From contig NZ_JAOTBG010000003.1 of the NCBI RefSeq assembly GCF_025628805.1, positions 39,247 through 103,246 of the forward strand: a stretch of DNA of 64,000 nucleotides, written 5' to 3'. Of this stretch, positions 7,413-16,712 are shown piece after piece (the stretch's first letter is position 1; every line of letters starts with the position of its first letter). A program made the position numbers and the translations under genes. Below the pieces are notes generated by a model, which saw only the letters and a list, made by a program, of their open reading frames with translations, was not told the DNA's origin and searched no databases. The stretch is from Anaplasma capra (GTDB taxonomy: Bacteria; Pseudomonadota; Alphaproteobacteria; Rickettsiales; Anaplasmataceae).

Positions 7413-10400
7413 ATGAGCGTGATGCGTGTTTCAAGAGTGATAAATATCATAAAAGGTTCGATAATGGCTAGAACAGGCAGAAGAGTTGTACAGCGCTCTC
7501 GGCAATGCAGCAACTTTCAGGAAGAGAGTTTACCGCAGCTGCAACATAATGAAAAATCAGGAGAACAACAACGGGCTGTATCCACTAATTACAGCATAAA
7601 AAGTGTCTCCAAGCTAGTCGTTGCTACAACTCTCCTTGCAGCGTGCATAGCCGGATCTCTCTATATAGCAACGGTTATGCTTGCAAGACGGTGGCTGTAT
7701 CTAGTCATAGCCATAGACGCCTTAGCCACTATGATTTTTGGATGTATTGTATTTGCAATCTTTAGAAGAAAAGCCCCTGCCATTCCCACAAGCGCCCTCA
7801 TTGCATCTTTTTACGGAAAGCTGTTTGAATCAACAAATGCAGATTCTCAAGCAATGCAGAATTCGTCATCCACAGGTGCGTGCGAGACTATATCAGGGTC
7901 ACAGCAACCAGTACGCACAGCATGTGCTTCAATGGGGGAACAATCTACTGGAGTGCAGGATGTAAAAGACCACAGTGATGACAGTCTAGTTAGAACGTAT
8001 GCGTTGGTGCACAGAGCAGAAGAGTCTGAAGATCTGTGTTGTCTTCCTTCTTCGTCTTCGCTATCAGCACAGGATAATACTAGCTCTACCCCTAGTAGCG
8101 TATGCACCTATTCTCCAGGAAGAGCTCGCAGCGCGTCCTTGACTTTGCAAACTACAACTCTACCCGAGGGGCAGTTTAGTGGTGCTCTGAGAGCTAGCAC
8201 TTCAGTAGATAACGTGGCACCGGTCACTACTGCTAGACCAAAAGCCTCGATGCAAGGCGATGCGGTGGAATTCAGGCCTGTTAGCCAGTCAAAGCTAAAA
8301 TACAGTCTTGGTGTGCATAAAACGAAATTTTCAATATCTAAGAAGATCTCGAAAACTGTTAGACAATTCGGGAGGGAGCTGAGCGAGGCATATATTCCCC
8401 GCAGATTGCCAAAACTGAAAGGGATAAAGCATTCAGCGTTTGCACAAATAGGCCATATTGGAAAAGTCATGACCCAGTCCGGTGCGCAACGGGGTGCATC
8501 ACATAACCCAGATGATATGTCCAGGCCGGGTACCCAAAGCCCTGCTGTAAATTCCGGTATACAACAAAAAGATATGCTGCCCATGGGCAATGGTGCCGTT
8601 ATGAGAGGATTTGAGGAAGGTAAGGTTGCTTCTGACGGATTTTTGCAGCCAGATACGCATCCCAATAGTGGCGGGAGCGGTATTCGCGCTCATGACACAA
8701 GTGCTGCCGCGCCGAAACGGATTGTGGGCACAGAAGTCGAGGGTGCATGCAACGATTTAGGTGCAAAACCCACGGATTTTAGCAGAAGTGGTGCGTTGCC
8801 GGGTGATTTGCGTGAAGTCAGCGTGACTGACGAGAAGGAACAAGTGATGGCAGAGGATAGCGAAGGACGGAGCGCGGAAATGTCCGATACGGCTTCAGTG
8901 CGCTCTTTATCTTCCGAAATCTCTCATCACTCAGATGCGGTACCATTGGTAACTAAACGCACAACTTCTTCTCTGCAAGCGCTGAAGAAGAGGGTGAAGA
9001 GTGTGCGCAAAGTCACTGGCCACATTCTCGGTGGTGTCGTTTTATGGACGGAACAGGCACTTGGAATAAACGACACGGCACCCTCCCGAAAGTATGGCTT
9101 TCAGCTTGTATCGGAGTTTTGCGCAGAAGGAGACAATCTGTACCTATTTATAGGAGAAAATACCTATAGACGTTCTCAAGGGCCTTCTTTGACCCAAATT
9201 TTAGACACTGCAACACGTAGCTTCTGGTTGCAATCAGGTTCCCTTTATACCGAACTAGGGCGTGTTCCCACTTCAAATCTAGAATATGCAATTTTCCATG
9301 AGACACCCGGTTATTCTTCTGGTCATATGGTGGTAAAACTCAACGTATCTGGAAATACCATCCGAGCCGTACTTATGCACGCGTGTGTATGTCGTACACT
9401 CTCCATACTTCAAAGTGGGCGTACGGGTAAGGATCTGATGCTATCTGTGCGCACCAACACTAATGGGAGAGTAGGCGTCTTCAAGTTAATGTCTTTAAGC
9501 TCTACCTTACAGGATTACAGGCAAGCCTTCTTCCACGCGTATACCGAGAATATGATCCAAGCTGCGGTGAGTTACATAAGTGGTGCAGTGCATAGAAAGC
9601 TTTCAGTATCCCGAAGAGAGCAGATTGCAATTCATGATCCATTTGGTGAGTATGCAAAACAAGATCCTGCAGGCATGTCAGGTGTAATTGATGATTTTCT
9701 ATCACTCAATCCGCTGGGCAAGGCATTATTACACGATGTAGTGGTATCTATAACGTATATAGAAGAGTTGATTAAGTTTAGCATCAGTTCCGGTCACTAC
9801 CCTGAGCACCATGCACTCTTTTGGAATGTCATGGTAAAACAAAGGTCCTGTGCTAGAAATGCACCCACCGATATACGAACTGCTAGTGGAAGAGATTTTG
9901 TTGCAGATCTACATCTCATTTGTGCACTAATATGCAAGAAAAAGGAGATCACAAATAGGAAGCAAGTACGTGCCTTCATAGATAAAATCATGTCTACTTA
10001 CGATGAAGGCTTAGACGCCAATAGTACACGCGTTGCTCAATATCTGGCACTTGCAACGGTTGCAAGCCCCAAACTTCGAAGGGGAATTAAGGCTTTGCCT
10101 GTGTCTAATGGAAGATGGAAGACGCTATTGCAAATTATCGGCTGCACCCTTGATTTGTACATGCAGAATTCCAGGAATTACCACAAGAATATGCTTAGTG
10201 TCATAAGTGGAGAAAAACACCCATGTCGTGTTAACGCAGTACTTTTAAGTAATTTTATTCACACTACATCGTATCAGAGAGCTCTGAGTACGGATCGCAA
10301 GCTATCTGCACTGCACGATACACTAGGCCCTCAATATACTCCTCATCAGTTTGCTAATAAACCACAATTGAAGCGACATACGCGCACAAAGAGGGGCGCC

Positions 10401-10826
10401 CTGCGACCCTATGCTATACTTGTTGCAAATCTTCAGAGAGTCTACATGCACGTAGAACAGGGGCGCTATTCACGGAGCATTGTTCCAAGGCTACTAAAAA
10501 GTTGGGCGCTTCTTCAAGCAAAGCAGGAGGTAAATGCTGAATCTGAGCCGAGTATTTGTGAAGCGCTGAAATTGCTCCGGTCCAGCCAGAACTCCAAGAT
10601 GCATTGCGCACAAGACAAAGTTTCAACGCTACCTGACACTGTACTTGCTTCCTGCGTAGTAAATCGCACGAGTTATCCTTTCTCCGGTGCAGTACTAGAA
10701 GAAATAGGAGACGCAGCTCTCACTGGATTTTTATCCATAGCAAGTGTTTCTCCAGCCTGTCAGGAATTTTCTTACCTGAGGGAAGTATGTGGTACAAATG
10801 TCAGCATAGGTAATGCAATACAATAA
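7413..10826 (+). CDS. Large membrane-hairpin protein, function unknown (1137 aa)
   Basis: Residues 1-65 are polar and basic. Two hydrophobic helices follow at about 68-91 and 94-117, joined by only ARRW, so both ends face the same side. Residues 130-500 are low-complexity, Ser/Thr/Ala/Gly rich and probably disordered, with a basic patch near 290-330 (KTKFSISKKISKTVRQFGRE). From about 540 to the end the sequence is globular and helical-looking. No enzymatic motif is recognised. Start: ATG 7413 is the longest; ATG 7464 (residue 18) has a better AAAGG ribosome site 7 bases upstream. The bilobed hydrophobic segment resembles chlamydial inclusion-membrane proteins in form only. Confidence 0.8.
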   Translation: MSVMRVSRVINIIKGSIMARTGRRVVQRSRQCSNFQEESLPQLQHNEKSGEQQRAVSTNYSIKSVSKLVVATTLLAACIAGSLYIATVMLARRWLYLVIAIDALATMIFGCIVFAIFRRKAPAIPTSALIASFYGKLFESTNADSQAMQNSSSTGACETISGSQQPVRTACASMGEQSTGVQDVKDHSDDSLVRTYALVHRAEESEDLCCLPSSSSLSAQDNTSSTPSSVCTYSPGRARSASLTLQTTTLPEGQFSGALRASTSVDNVAPVTTARPKASMQGDAVEFRPVSQSKLKYSLGVHKTKFSISKKISKTVRQFGRELSEAYIPRRLPKLKGIKHSAFAQIGHIGKVMTQSGAQRGASHNPDDMSRPGTQSPAVNSGIQQKDMLPMGNGAVMRGFEEGKVASDGFLQPDTHPNSGGSGIRAHDTSAAAPKRIVGTEVEGACNDLGAKPTDFSRSGALPGDLREVSVTDEKEQVMAEDSEGRSAEMSDTASVRSLSSEISHHSDAVPLVTKRTTSSLQALKKRVKSVRKVTGHILGGVVLWTEQALGINDTAPSRKYGFQLVSEFCAEGDNLYLFIGENTYRRSQGPSLTQILDTATRSFWLQSGSLYTELGRVPTSNLEYAIFHETPGYSSGHMVVKLNVSGNTIRAVLMHACVCRTLSILQSGRTGKDLMLSVRTNTNGRVGVFKLMSLSSTLQDYRQAFFHAYTENMIQAAVSYISGAVHRKLSVSRREQIAIHDPFGEYAKQDPAGMSGVIDDFLSLNPLGKALLHDVVVSITYIEELIKFSISSGHYPEHHALFWNVMVKQRSCARNAPTDIRTASGRDFVADLHLICALICKKKEITNRKQVRAFIDKIMSTYDEGLDANSTRVAQYLALATVASPKLRRGIKALPVSNGRWKTLLQIIGCTLDLYMQNSRNYHKNMLSVISGEKHPCRVNAVLLSNFIHTTSYQRALSTDRKLSALHDTLGPQYTPHQFANKPQLKRHTRTKRGALRPYAILVANLQRVYMHVEQGRYSRSIVPRLLKSWALLQAKQEVNAESEPSICEALKLLRSSQNSKMHCAQDKVSTLPDTVLASCVVNRTSYPFSGAVLEEIGDAALTGFLSIASVSPACQEFSYLREVCGTNVSIGNAIQ

Positions 10827-10918
10827 ACCGCAGTGCGGCAGATAGGGCTTTATGGATCTTGTAAAGTCGAAAAAACAACTCAAAGCAAGGGTGCACGCTG
10901 ATATATCCTGCATAAATG

Positions 10919-10952
10919 TAGGAATACTCCTAAGCTTTTAGGATATTATATA
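10919..10952 (+). terminator. Possible terminator after the 1137-aa gene
   Basis: Stem TCCTAA (10928-10933), loop GCTT, stem TTAGGA (10938-10943), followed by AT-rich sequence (tattatataaaat). It lies about 100 bases beyond the stop and before the next gene. The stem is short and has no clean T-run, so it is weak. Confidence 0.3.
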
Positions 10953-11024
10953 AAATAAGATATATCATTTAATACATAATTTAGAATTGGTCCTTAGTGT
11001 ACTTTGCTAAATGGCTTTTAGGCG

Positions 11025-12557
11025 ATGAATATGAATCTGCTCAGCAAGAGAGTATTTGAGAGTGTACTACCAATTCGAGAATTATTAATTACATCGATTG
11101 CCACTGCAACCACCGTCAGCCTAATGCAAAGGCATAATGATGGAAAACACGCTGTATGTGTCTGTGTCTCTTTTATGGTTGTAGCATTTCTGATGCAAAA
11201 CAAAGGGAAGTTCTTCCGCGACAACATACAGATTTTCTTTTCTGAAAGCGAAAAAAAGGGAATTGTTACATTTGAAGAAGCATCAGTAACTAAAATCTCT
11301 ATCATTGCTGGTAATAGATACAATGCTGGTATACCGTACGTCATGATCGCTGAACTCAGCAAATCTACAATATGTGTCCAAGGAGAAAAAAAATATGCTG
11401 AAAGAAACATAGGCTTACAAGGCTACAGCCATAGCTGGGAACATGAAACCAATTCATCCGACGTGCCTCAGATGACAGTACTAATATCTGGCAGCAATAA
11501 GAAAAGTGCTATAGAAGCTGATTTTTCTCATTTTCAAGGTAGAAACAGCCTGGTTATAGATATTAAATCTAAGAGATATAAGGAGCATATGCCACTCTGC
11601 CGGATCCGCAGCACTCATGACTACATAAATGGGGCGTTAAACATATGCTTAAGGAAAAAGTCTTTTCTTCAGGTGTTACTAGAAAAATATTTGTCAGAAG
11701 AGAATTTTTTTGCCAACAAAGCAAAGGTCATGTACCTAATGTATAACTACGGCAGTACGCTGCAGAAAAGCGTTTCTGTGGCCATGAATAAAACTCTTAA
11801 AAGGTTATTGCAATTTGAGCTATCACAATCTTATTCGGAAAGTATAGTAAAGCCAATCATGCCAGAGGAAAGTCTTTCTGGTGCATTTGGTTATCTTGAA
11901 GAGGAACAATTCAAATCTTTAGAGTCCGATATTCTCACACTCGTAAAGATAAGAGCGTGTGAATATGAAAATTTGCATGAATCTCTCAGTCACCAGATAT
12001 ACAGGGACATCATAAGTCCAAGTGTGGAGGAAATAATTGCATGCTATCCAGATAGATCAAATCAGGAAACAAACACCTTTTTTAAAAAACACATCTCATC
12101 CACTAAAACCTTGATACCAAAGATGAGAGCCATACATAAGTACATAGAAGCCTGTAAGAAATATAATGGTAAGCAGTTACAATGCGCTTCCATTCGCAAT
12201 GGTGCCGATGCAATGGATACATATGCCTACCACGCCCTTTATAATTTTGCTGGACGGGAGGGTATAAAAACGGACGATTTAGACGCCGTGATTAGGCGAG
12301 CTAGGGATAGAATTTGCAGAAAGTACGGAGAGCTATTTGTAGATGATATAGTAGGAATTGCGAAGAAGGTTACTGCACACACTGGTAAAGTGAGGGTAAA
12401 AATCAAAAGGCTAAAATCTCAAGATACAGAGGATGACAAAATATACGATGATGATGCAGAAGATTATGCGTTATGCAATAGTAGCGATGTTAATACCCTT
12501 CAGGATGAGCTGATCAGTGTCCCACTATCTGAAAGTAGTACCCGCGGTATTTGCTGA
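11025..12557 (+). CDS. Membrane-hairpin protein, function unknown (510 aa)
   Basis: ATG at 11025. Two modest hydrophobic segments near the N-terminus (about 20-34 and 42-58) are split by a short polar RHNDGKH, again a hairpin. The rest is charged and helical-looking, with no motif I recognise. The C-terminus has a basic segment (KVRVKIKRLK, about 450-460) followed by an acidic one (TEDDKIYDDDAEDY) and ends SESSTRGIC. It follows the 1137-aa gene on the same strand with about 200 bases between. General layout resembles the neighbours, but I cannot show sequence homology by eye. Coding is well supported by length. Confidence 0.75.
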   Translation: MNMNLLSKRVFESVLPIRELLITSIATATTVSLMQRHNDGKHAVCVCVSFMVVAFLMQNKGKFFRDNIQIFFSESEKKGIVTFEEASVTKISIIAGNRYNAGIPYVMIAELSKSTICVQGEKKYAERNIGLQGYSHSWEHETNSSDVPQMTVLISGSNKKSAIEADFSHFQGRNSLVIDIKSKRYKEHMPLCRIRSTHDYINGALNICLRKKSFLQVLLEKYLSEENFFANKAKVMYLMYNYGSTLQKSVSVAMNKTLKRLLQFELSQSYSESIVKPIMPEESLSGAFGYLEEEQFKSLESDILTLVKIRACEYENLHESLSHQIYRDIISPSVEEIIACYPDRSNQETNTFFKKHISSTKTLIPKMRAIHKYIEACKKYNGKQLQCASIRNGADAMDTYAYHALYNFAGREGIKTDDLDAVIRRARDRICRKYGELFVDDIVGIAKKVTAHTGKVRVKIKRLKSQDTEDDKIYDDDAEDYALCNSSDVNTLQDELISVPLSESSTRGIC

Positions 12558-12572
12558 GAGGTTCTTAAATAA

Positions 12573-12660
12573 CGTATTGTGTGCGGAGCATGTGGGTAGC
12601 CAACTCTCCTTTGGGGAGCGCGCTACCCCTTTCTCTTACGCTCCCCACGTTAACAATACG
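12573..12660. terminator. Nested and competing hairpins between convergent genes
   Basis: Between two convergent genes. Outer arms CGTATTGT (12573-12580) and ACAATACG (12653-12660) are perfectly complementary. Inside, GGGTAGC (12594-12600) pairs with GCTACCC (12622-12628), while GGGGAGCG (12613-12620) pairs with CGCTCCCC (12639-12646). The last two stems cannot form together because they interleave. GTGGG (12592-12596) can also pair with CCCAC (12644-12648). A bidirectional terminator is the simplest reading. Confidence 0.5.
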
Positions 12661-12710
12661 CGAGTCAGCTTCAGGATTTACTGCTTTTGTGGATACAAAG
12701 CAGACACAAT

Positions 12711-13316
12711 CTAGCCAATACGCTGCCCCGTTGGGCGCGGGTCTGCACCTCGTGGTTTTGTGGTCAGAATGTATCCCCCATCATCTAATGCTTGATCATA
12801 CGACGGATGAACTGCTAGCTGGCGTTCATCCGCTGCAGGTTCGGGCTCTGCTGCAACAACCATGACCTTCCGCGCACTCTCTTCTCTCATCTGACACTGT
12901 ACCATCGTAACCGGAGATGTAGCACTTGTTACGTTAGGCTGGTCCAACAGTGTGGTGGTATGCTGCAATCTTGGCACAGAAGAAGATCCTGAACTTTGTT
13001 GTGGTACACTATCTGACTCCATAGAGGCACTTTCATTACGGATGGTATGCCCGCTGCAGTACCCCCCAGAAATGACAATGTCAATGAGCATTATGCTACA
13101 AGCAATCGTTATACACAGTGCTGCAGCCGCAGAAAATGCTGTGATACACCACTTGGAAATGTCGCTAGGAACCGTAGCAGAAGGCAGCGTAACGGAGACG
13201 ATAATACCAGATACACACAAAAGGGCTAAAATAAATGCAACGTTGGCCACTATGACGCGTGGCCCTGACTCAGAAGCGCAGCTAGCCATAACCTCCTCAT
13301 CATAATCCTCATACAC
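12711..13316 (-). CDS. Membrane-hairpin protein with polar tail, function unknown
   Basis: About 201 aa from a GTG at 13316 (preceded by GAGG at 8 bases). A TTG at 13331 and an ATG at 13289 are alternatives. The N-terminus is acidic. Two strong transmembrane helices follow (roughly 21-44 and 56-83 counted from the GTG), linked by a short VPSDIS loop. The C-terminal 110 residues are polar, Ser/Pro/Gln rich, with YCSGHTIRNESASMESD and a Tyr motif near the end (HPSYDQALDDGGY). This hairpin-plus-tail form matches the chlamydial Inc architecture closely in shape. No homologue is recognised. Confidence 0.7.
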   Translation of the reverse strand: MYEDYDEEVMASCASESGPRVIVANVAFILALLCVSGIIVSVTLPSATVPSDISKWCITAFSAAAALCITIACSIMLIDIVISGGYCSGHTIRNESASMESDSVPQQSSGSSSVPRLQHTTTLLDQPNVTSATSPVTMVQCQMREESARKVMVVAAEPEPAADERQLAVHPSYDQALDDGGYILTTKPRGADPRPTGQRIG

Positions 13317-13466
13317 TATGCTACCTCGCAACTATGGATGGCGTTACCTTGCACCATATTAGCATTAATATGACATTAAAATACAGGGAATCTGTGTACT
13401 ACATATTGTGGTATAATTGCAAGACTTACACATAAGAAAGAGCATTACAAATGCGTGAAACAGGCA

Positions 13467-15215
13467 TTAGCCGCGGTATATAGCTCCTACATCTGACAAC
13501 TTATAAAAAGATGCGTGTTCCATTACGGTTTCGTACCGACGCCCCGTTATGCCGACGCACCTCCAGTTGTCAACTGCAGGAATTTCTATCTGGCAATCGT
13601 AAGCGCACAGAATTTTCTCCATATGAAGGCTTCCCAATGCGTCTCTGTACAGGCGTAAAATTGATTTTGCAATAACCGTCGACAATGCTTCATATGTTAT
13701 GGATCTGAACCCCAATGCATCACACATATAGTACAGCATGGAAGAGGCTCTTTTTATTACTACACCCTCACGTGCACGATTCGACTTTAACATATTGTTT
13801 GCATGTGTAGCATCCAGTAGATCCATCCCCGTATCTTCTGTAAATCTCTTAGCCATAAACGAATATGCAGCGCAACTTTTGAGCATTGGAAATTCATGAA
13901 ATGCAAACATGCACTCAATCAGATTGTTTTGATACAGTTCTAGCATTTGATCATCAGTCGTAGAGGAGTGAAATAACAGCCCGAATATTCTAAAACACCA
14001 GCTATATGCGTATCCGGCATCCTGAAATCTTTCACACAACACACTGCCAATGGTGCGGTCCATACATGCGGCGATGTACCTTATCTCCCGCCGTTTCCTT
14101 AAAAAGTCTCTGAACTGCTTCCTTAAGGCTTCCATATCCACCGCCATACCGGCACAACATCTACTTTCCTCGGGCAATAGTGCATATATCAGGGCAAAAG
14201 AGCCCAGTTTTCCGGTGCTATCGCCTATTTTTCTACCATGCAATCTTGCTGTAAGTGCCCTGTCTTTAATTAACTTGAGTAAGGCCTTCAGAGTTTGAAT
14301 TTCTTCATTTGGGTAGTTGCCCGGGTTTTTGCTCCAAAATTTTAAAACATAAAAAAATAGCCCTCTATTATGCTCAACGTCTGCCAATATGTGTGCGATT
14401 TCCGGTTCTATAGGCGCCAGTCCCCCGCCCCTCATCGCACGTGCTGCATCATGATTTTCATTTGATTTCCCTGTATACAGAATGCGCAATAGGCTTTTGT
14501 ATATGCGAAGGTAGTAGATAAAAAACAGGCTTCCAGGGCCGCTTGACAGCGCATCAAAACTGGACATGACTCTCAGTATATCAGCTCGTGTGCTTATACG
14601 AAGTTCGAAAAACAGTATTGGAGGCAAGGATTCTTGTTTGGGAAAGGCAATCACCAAATTACTAGCTCTGCGCATAACATTCTTGAGTTGCTGGTAGCTA
14701 CCAAACTTATGCGGTACATAGCCTTTGGGAAGCCTAATCGCTACAGTTGTATTATCACGTACTAGAGAGACTTTTTTGGGAAATCTCCCTCGGGCCACGA
14801 CGTACCATGAATGATCTTCAGATGAAAAGGTCAGTTTAGCACCGCTTCCCAGCATATCTTTCCACTTTTCTGGAGAAAAGACATCTCGAAAAAGCGACAC
14901 TAATCCATCATCTGGAGAATCTATCCTCAGAAGCAAAGTGGGGCCCACGGAACTCACGACGCGATGCACCACAAATAGAGCCATAAATAACCCTAGTATT
15001 ACGCTCAATACAAGCGAACAGGCCGTTCTAATTTCTACTGGATAAATTCTCAGATTTGCCGTACCAACGCATACTGCGATCATGACTGCACAAATCGCAA
15101 CCAGCGCCAAAGCTGTTTTAGCCGCATATAATACTACACCTTCTCTTGACAATAGAGGTGCACCGCTATTCCTTACTTCTTTTAGACTATGTGACAAACT
15201 CGCTTGCTCTTCCAT
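13467..15215 (-). CDS. Membrane-hairpin protein, function unknown (582 aa)
   Basis: ATG at 15215. Residues 1-27 are polar. Transmembrane helices are at about 28-50 and 64-85 with a short loop (TANLRIYPVEIR), then a soluble region of about 490 residues. That region is globular and contains basic stretches (RKRREIRYI). No catalytic motif is recognised. It is divergent from nothing close: the next upstream gene on the same strand ends near 15411. Together with the three preceding genes it makes an island of orphan hairpin proteins. Homology among them is possible but not visible to me beyond layout. Confidence 0.78.
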   Translation of the reverse strand: MEEQASLSHSLKEVRNSGAPLLSREGVVLYAAKTALALVAICAVMIAVCVGTANLRIYPVEIRTACSLVLSVILGLFMALFVVHRVVSSVGPTLLLRIDSPDDGLVSLFRDVFSPEKWKDMLGSGAKLTFSSEDHSWYVVARGRFPKKVSLVRDNTTVAIRLPKGYVPHKFGSYQQLKNVMRRASNLVIAFPKQESLPPILFFELRISTRADILRVMSSFDALSSGPGSLFFIYYLRIYKSLLRILYTGKSNENHDAARAMRGGGLAPIEPEIAHILADVEHNRGLFFYVLKFWSKNPGNYPNEEIQTLKALLKLIKDRALTARLHGRKIGDSTGKLGSFALIYALLPEESRCCAGMAVDMEALRKQFRDFLRKRREIRYIAACMDRTIGSVLCERFQDAGYAYSWCFRIFGLLFHSSTTDDQMLELYQNNLIECMFAFHEFPMLKSCAAYSFMAKRFTEDTGMDLLDATHANNMLKSNRAREGVVIKRASSMLYYMCDALGFRSITYEALSTVIAKSILRLYRDALGSLHMEKILCAYDCQIEIPAVDNWRCVGITGRRYETVMEHASFYKLSDVGAIYRG

Positions 15216-15410
15216 GATCTCCCTACTCTACACTACAAGATATTGCATGAGAAAGCGCCCTCCCCTTCCAGGTTACAAAACACTGCATACTCACACGTTC
15301 AGGTAGGATAGTTGATAGCAAAAGTTGAGCGAGTGCTTATAATTAAGAAAAATATATATTAGCGCTCCGGTAGCATAGGTAACGATGTTTTAATTATTTA
15401 GGAAATTCCC
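15216..15410. other. Upstream region of the 582-aa gene
   Basis: No gene seen. On the minus strand, AT-rich sequence around 15338-15360 (cttataattaagaaaaatatatatt on plus) could hold the promoter of the 582-aa gene. Nothing more specific can be supported. Confidence 0.3.
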
Positions 15411-15539
15411 TTACCCATGAGCCCGCAAATTGGCAAGAAACTGGTAGCTTGGCTTTACACCTTCATCATGCTCGACCCAGTTACGTAAGAAGTATTTGAG
15501 AACAGTGAAAGGATACCTGCAGCGTGTTGTGCCTGACAT
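15411..15539 (-). CDS. Short ORF of 42 codons, unknown
   Basis: ATG at 15539, TAA at 15411-15413. The product contains YPFTVLKYFLRNWVEHDEG and ends QFLANLRAHG, an unusually protein-like, aromatic and charged composition for a chance frame. The same frame stays open upstream into the fnr 3' end but without a standard start there. It lies 77 bases downstream of the fnr stop on the same strand. It may be a small gene or the remnant of a longer one. No family recognised. Confidence 0.35.
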   Translation of the reverse strand: MSGTTRCRYPFTVLKYFLRNWVEHDEGVKPSYQFLANLRAHG

Positions 15540-15615
15540 AGTTTTAGGAAAAGCCCTCCACCGCTCAGTTGACCGTGAAATCCCCCTTCCGGTGCCCTCT
15601 ATAAAAGTGTGACAA

Positions 15616-16632
15616 TTAGGGAGAAGGCATCTCTTTTGAAGTTGAATATTGGAAGTTTAAAGGAGTATCCGGGAATAACACTTTGTATATGTCGTGGCAC
15701 GCGAGCGCAGATTCAGAAAACCCAACTAGTATAAGTTTCAACTTACCCTGGTAATACGCCACGTCTCCTACGGCGTATATTTTAGCGCGTGCTGTTCTGC
15801 ATGTTGATTGATTTATTGGTATATGAAAATTCTCAATATTGAGCCCCCAGTGAGCAATTGACTGAAGATTGGCTGAGATTCCAAAAAATGGTAATAGAAA
15901 GTCAGTATCTATGTGGATTTCCTCTTTAGAGGCTATGTTCCTAACCATTACTCCATCTAGTATGCCATTTTTGCCCACGAGCCCTGCTAGTTGGTAAGGG
16001 ACTAGTAGTTTGATCTTATTGCACTCGGCCAAGCTTTCCAAGTTACGTAAAGTATTTGGGGAGCAACGAAAGGCGCGCCTTCGGTGCACCACGTGTACCG
16101 AACTTGCAATCTGAGATAAGCTCACTGCCCAGTCGGCTGCGGAATCTCCTCCTCCCGCAATAACCACACGCTTTCCGTCAAAGCGTGATTTGTCGCTCAC
16201 GTGGTAGAAAATGGACTTACCTTCATATTCTATGATTCCATCCAAAGGTGGGCGATTGGGGCCAAACCCTCCAGAGCCCGCAGCAATGATAATTGCCCTG
16301 CAGCGCACTCCCACTTTCTTATCTGTGACAACGACAAAGCACCCATCTTCCTCGAGCACTTGCTCTGCAGTGTGCCCCAGTATGTAAGTGGGCTTGAACT
16401 GATCAGCTTGACTTTTAAGGCAATTTACTAAATCTCTAGCGAGGATTACGGGATACGCCGGTATGTCATATATTGGCTTTTCTGGGTAAAGTACAGAACA
16501 TTGGCCTCCCACTTCGCCTAAGGCGTCGATAACACAAGAGCTCATACCCAGCATTCCGGCTTGAAAAACTGTAAAAAGCCCAACTGGACCTGCGCCTATG
16601 ATCGCTACGTCGCTAGTGGCACATATTTCCAC
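15616..16632 (-). CDS. Ferredoxin--NADP reductase, thioredoxin-reductase-like type
   Basis: 338 aa from a GTG at 16632. FAD-binding GAGPVGLFT near residue 13, then GEVGGQCSVLYPEKPIYDIPAYP. The second nucleotide-binding motif is GGGDSAADWA near 166, followed by HRRRAFR. The C-terminal FAD motif is AVGDVAYYQGKLKLI. There is no CxxC pair in the NADPH domain, so this is not thioredoxin reductase but the TrxR-like ferredoxin/flavodoxin-NADP+ reductase. It likely supplies electrons to the ISC ferredoxin encoded at 47337 (inference). It is last in the run atpG-folE-pmbA-fnr. Confidence 0.9.
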   Translation of the reverse strand: MEICATSDVAIIGAGPVGLFTVFQAGMLGMSSCVIDALGEVGGQCSVLYPEKPIYDIPAYPVILARDLVNCLKSQADQFKPTYILGHTAEQVLEEDGCFVVVTDKKVGVRCRAIIIAAGSGGFGPNRPPLDGIIEYEGKSIFYHVSDKSRFDGKRVVIAGGGDSAADWAVSLSQIASSVHVVHRRRAFRCSPNTLRNLESLAECNKIKLLVPYQLAGLVGKNGILDGVMVRNIASKEEIHIDTDFLLPFFGISANLQSIAHWGLNIENFHIPINQSTCRTARAKIYAVGDVAYYQGKLKLILVGFSESALACHDIYKVLFPDTPLNFQYSTSKEMPSP

Positions 16633-16712
16633 ACCAGCTCCTCTTTCACCCTACCAAACCAGCGTGCCATGAATAACAACACAGCACACTTCGAATAAAG
16701 CACGAAAACGTG

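Noticed and set aside
8108..8665. Minus-strand frame of 185 codons inside the 1137-aa gene
   Set aside because: Lies opposite the low-complexity region of a well-supported gene; composition (many Pro, Cys, Leu) is typical of an antisense shadow.
12517..12865. Plus-strand frames of 65 and 94 codons across the convergent gap
   Set aside because: Run through the hairpin region and into the antisense of the next gene; no ribosome site or domain.
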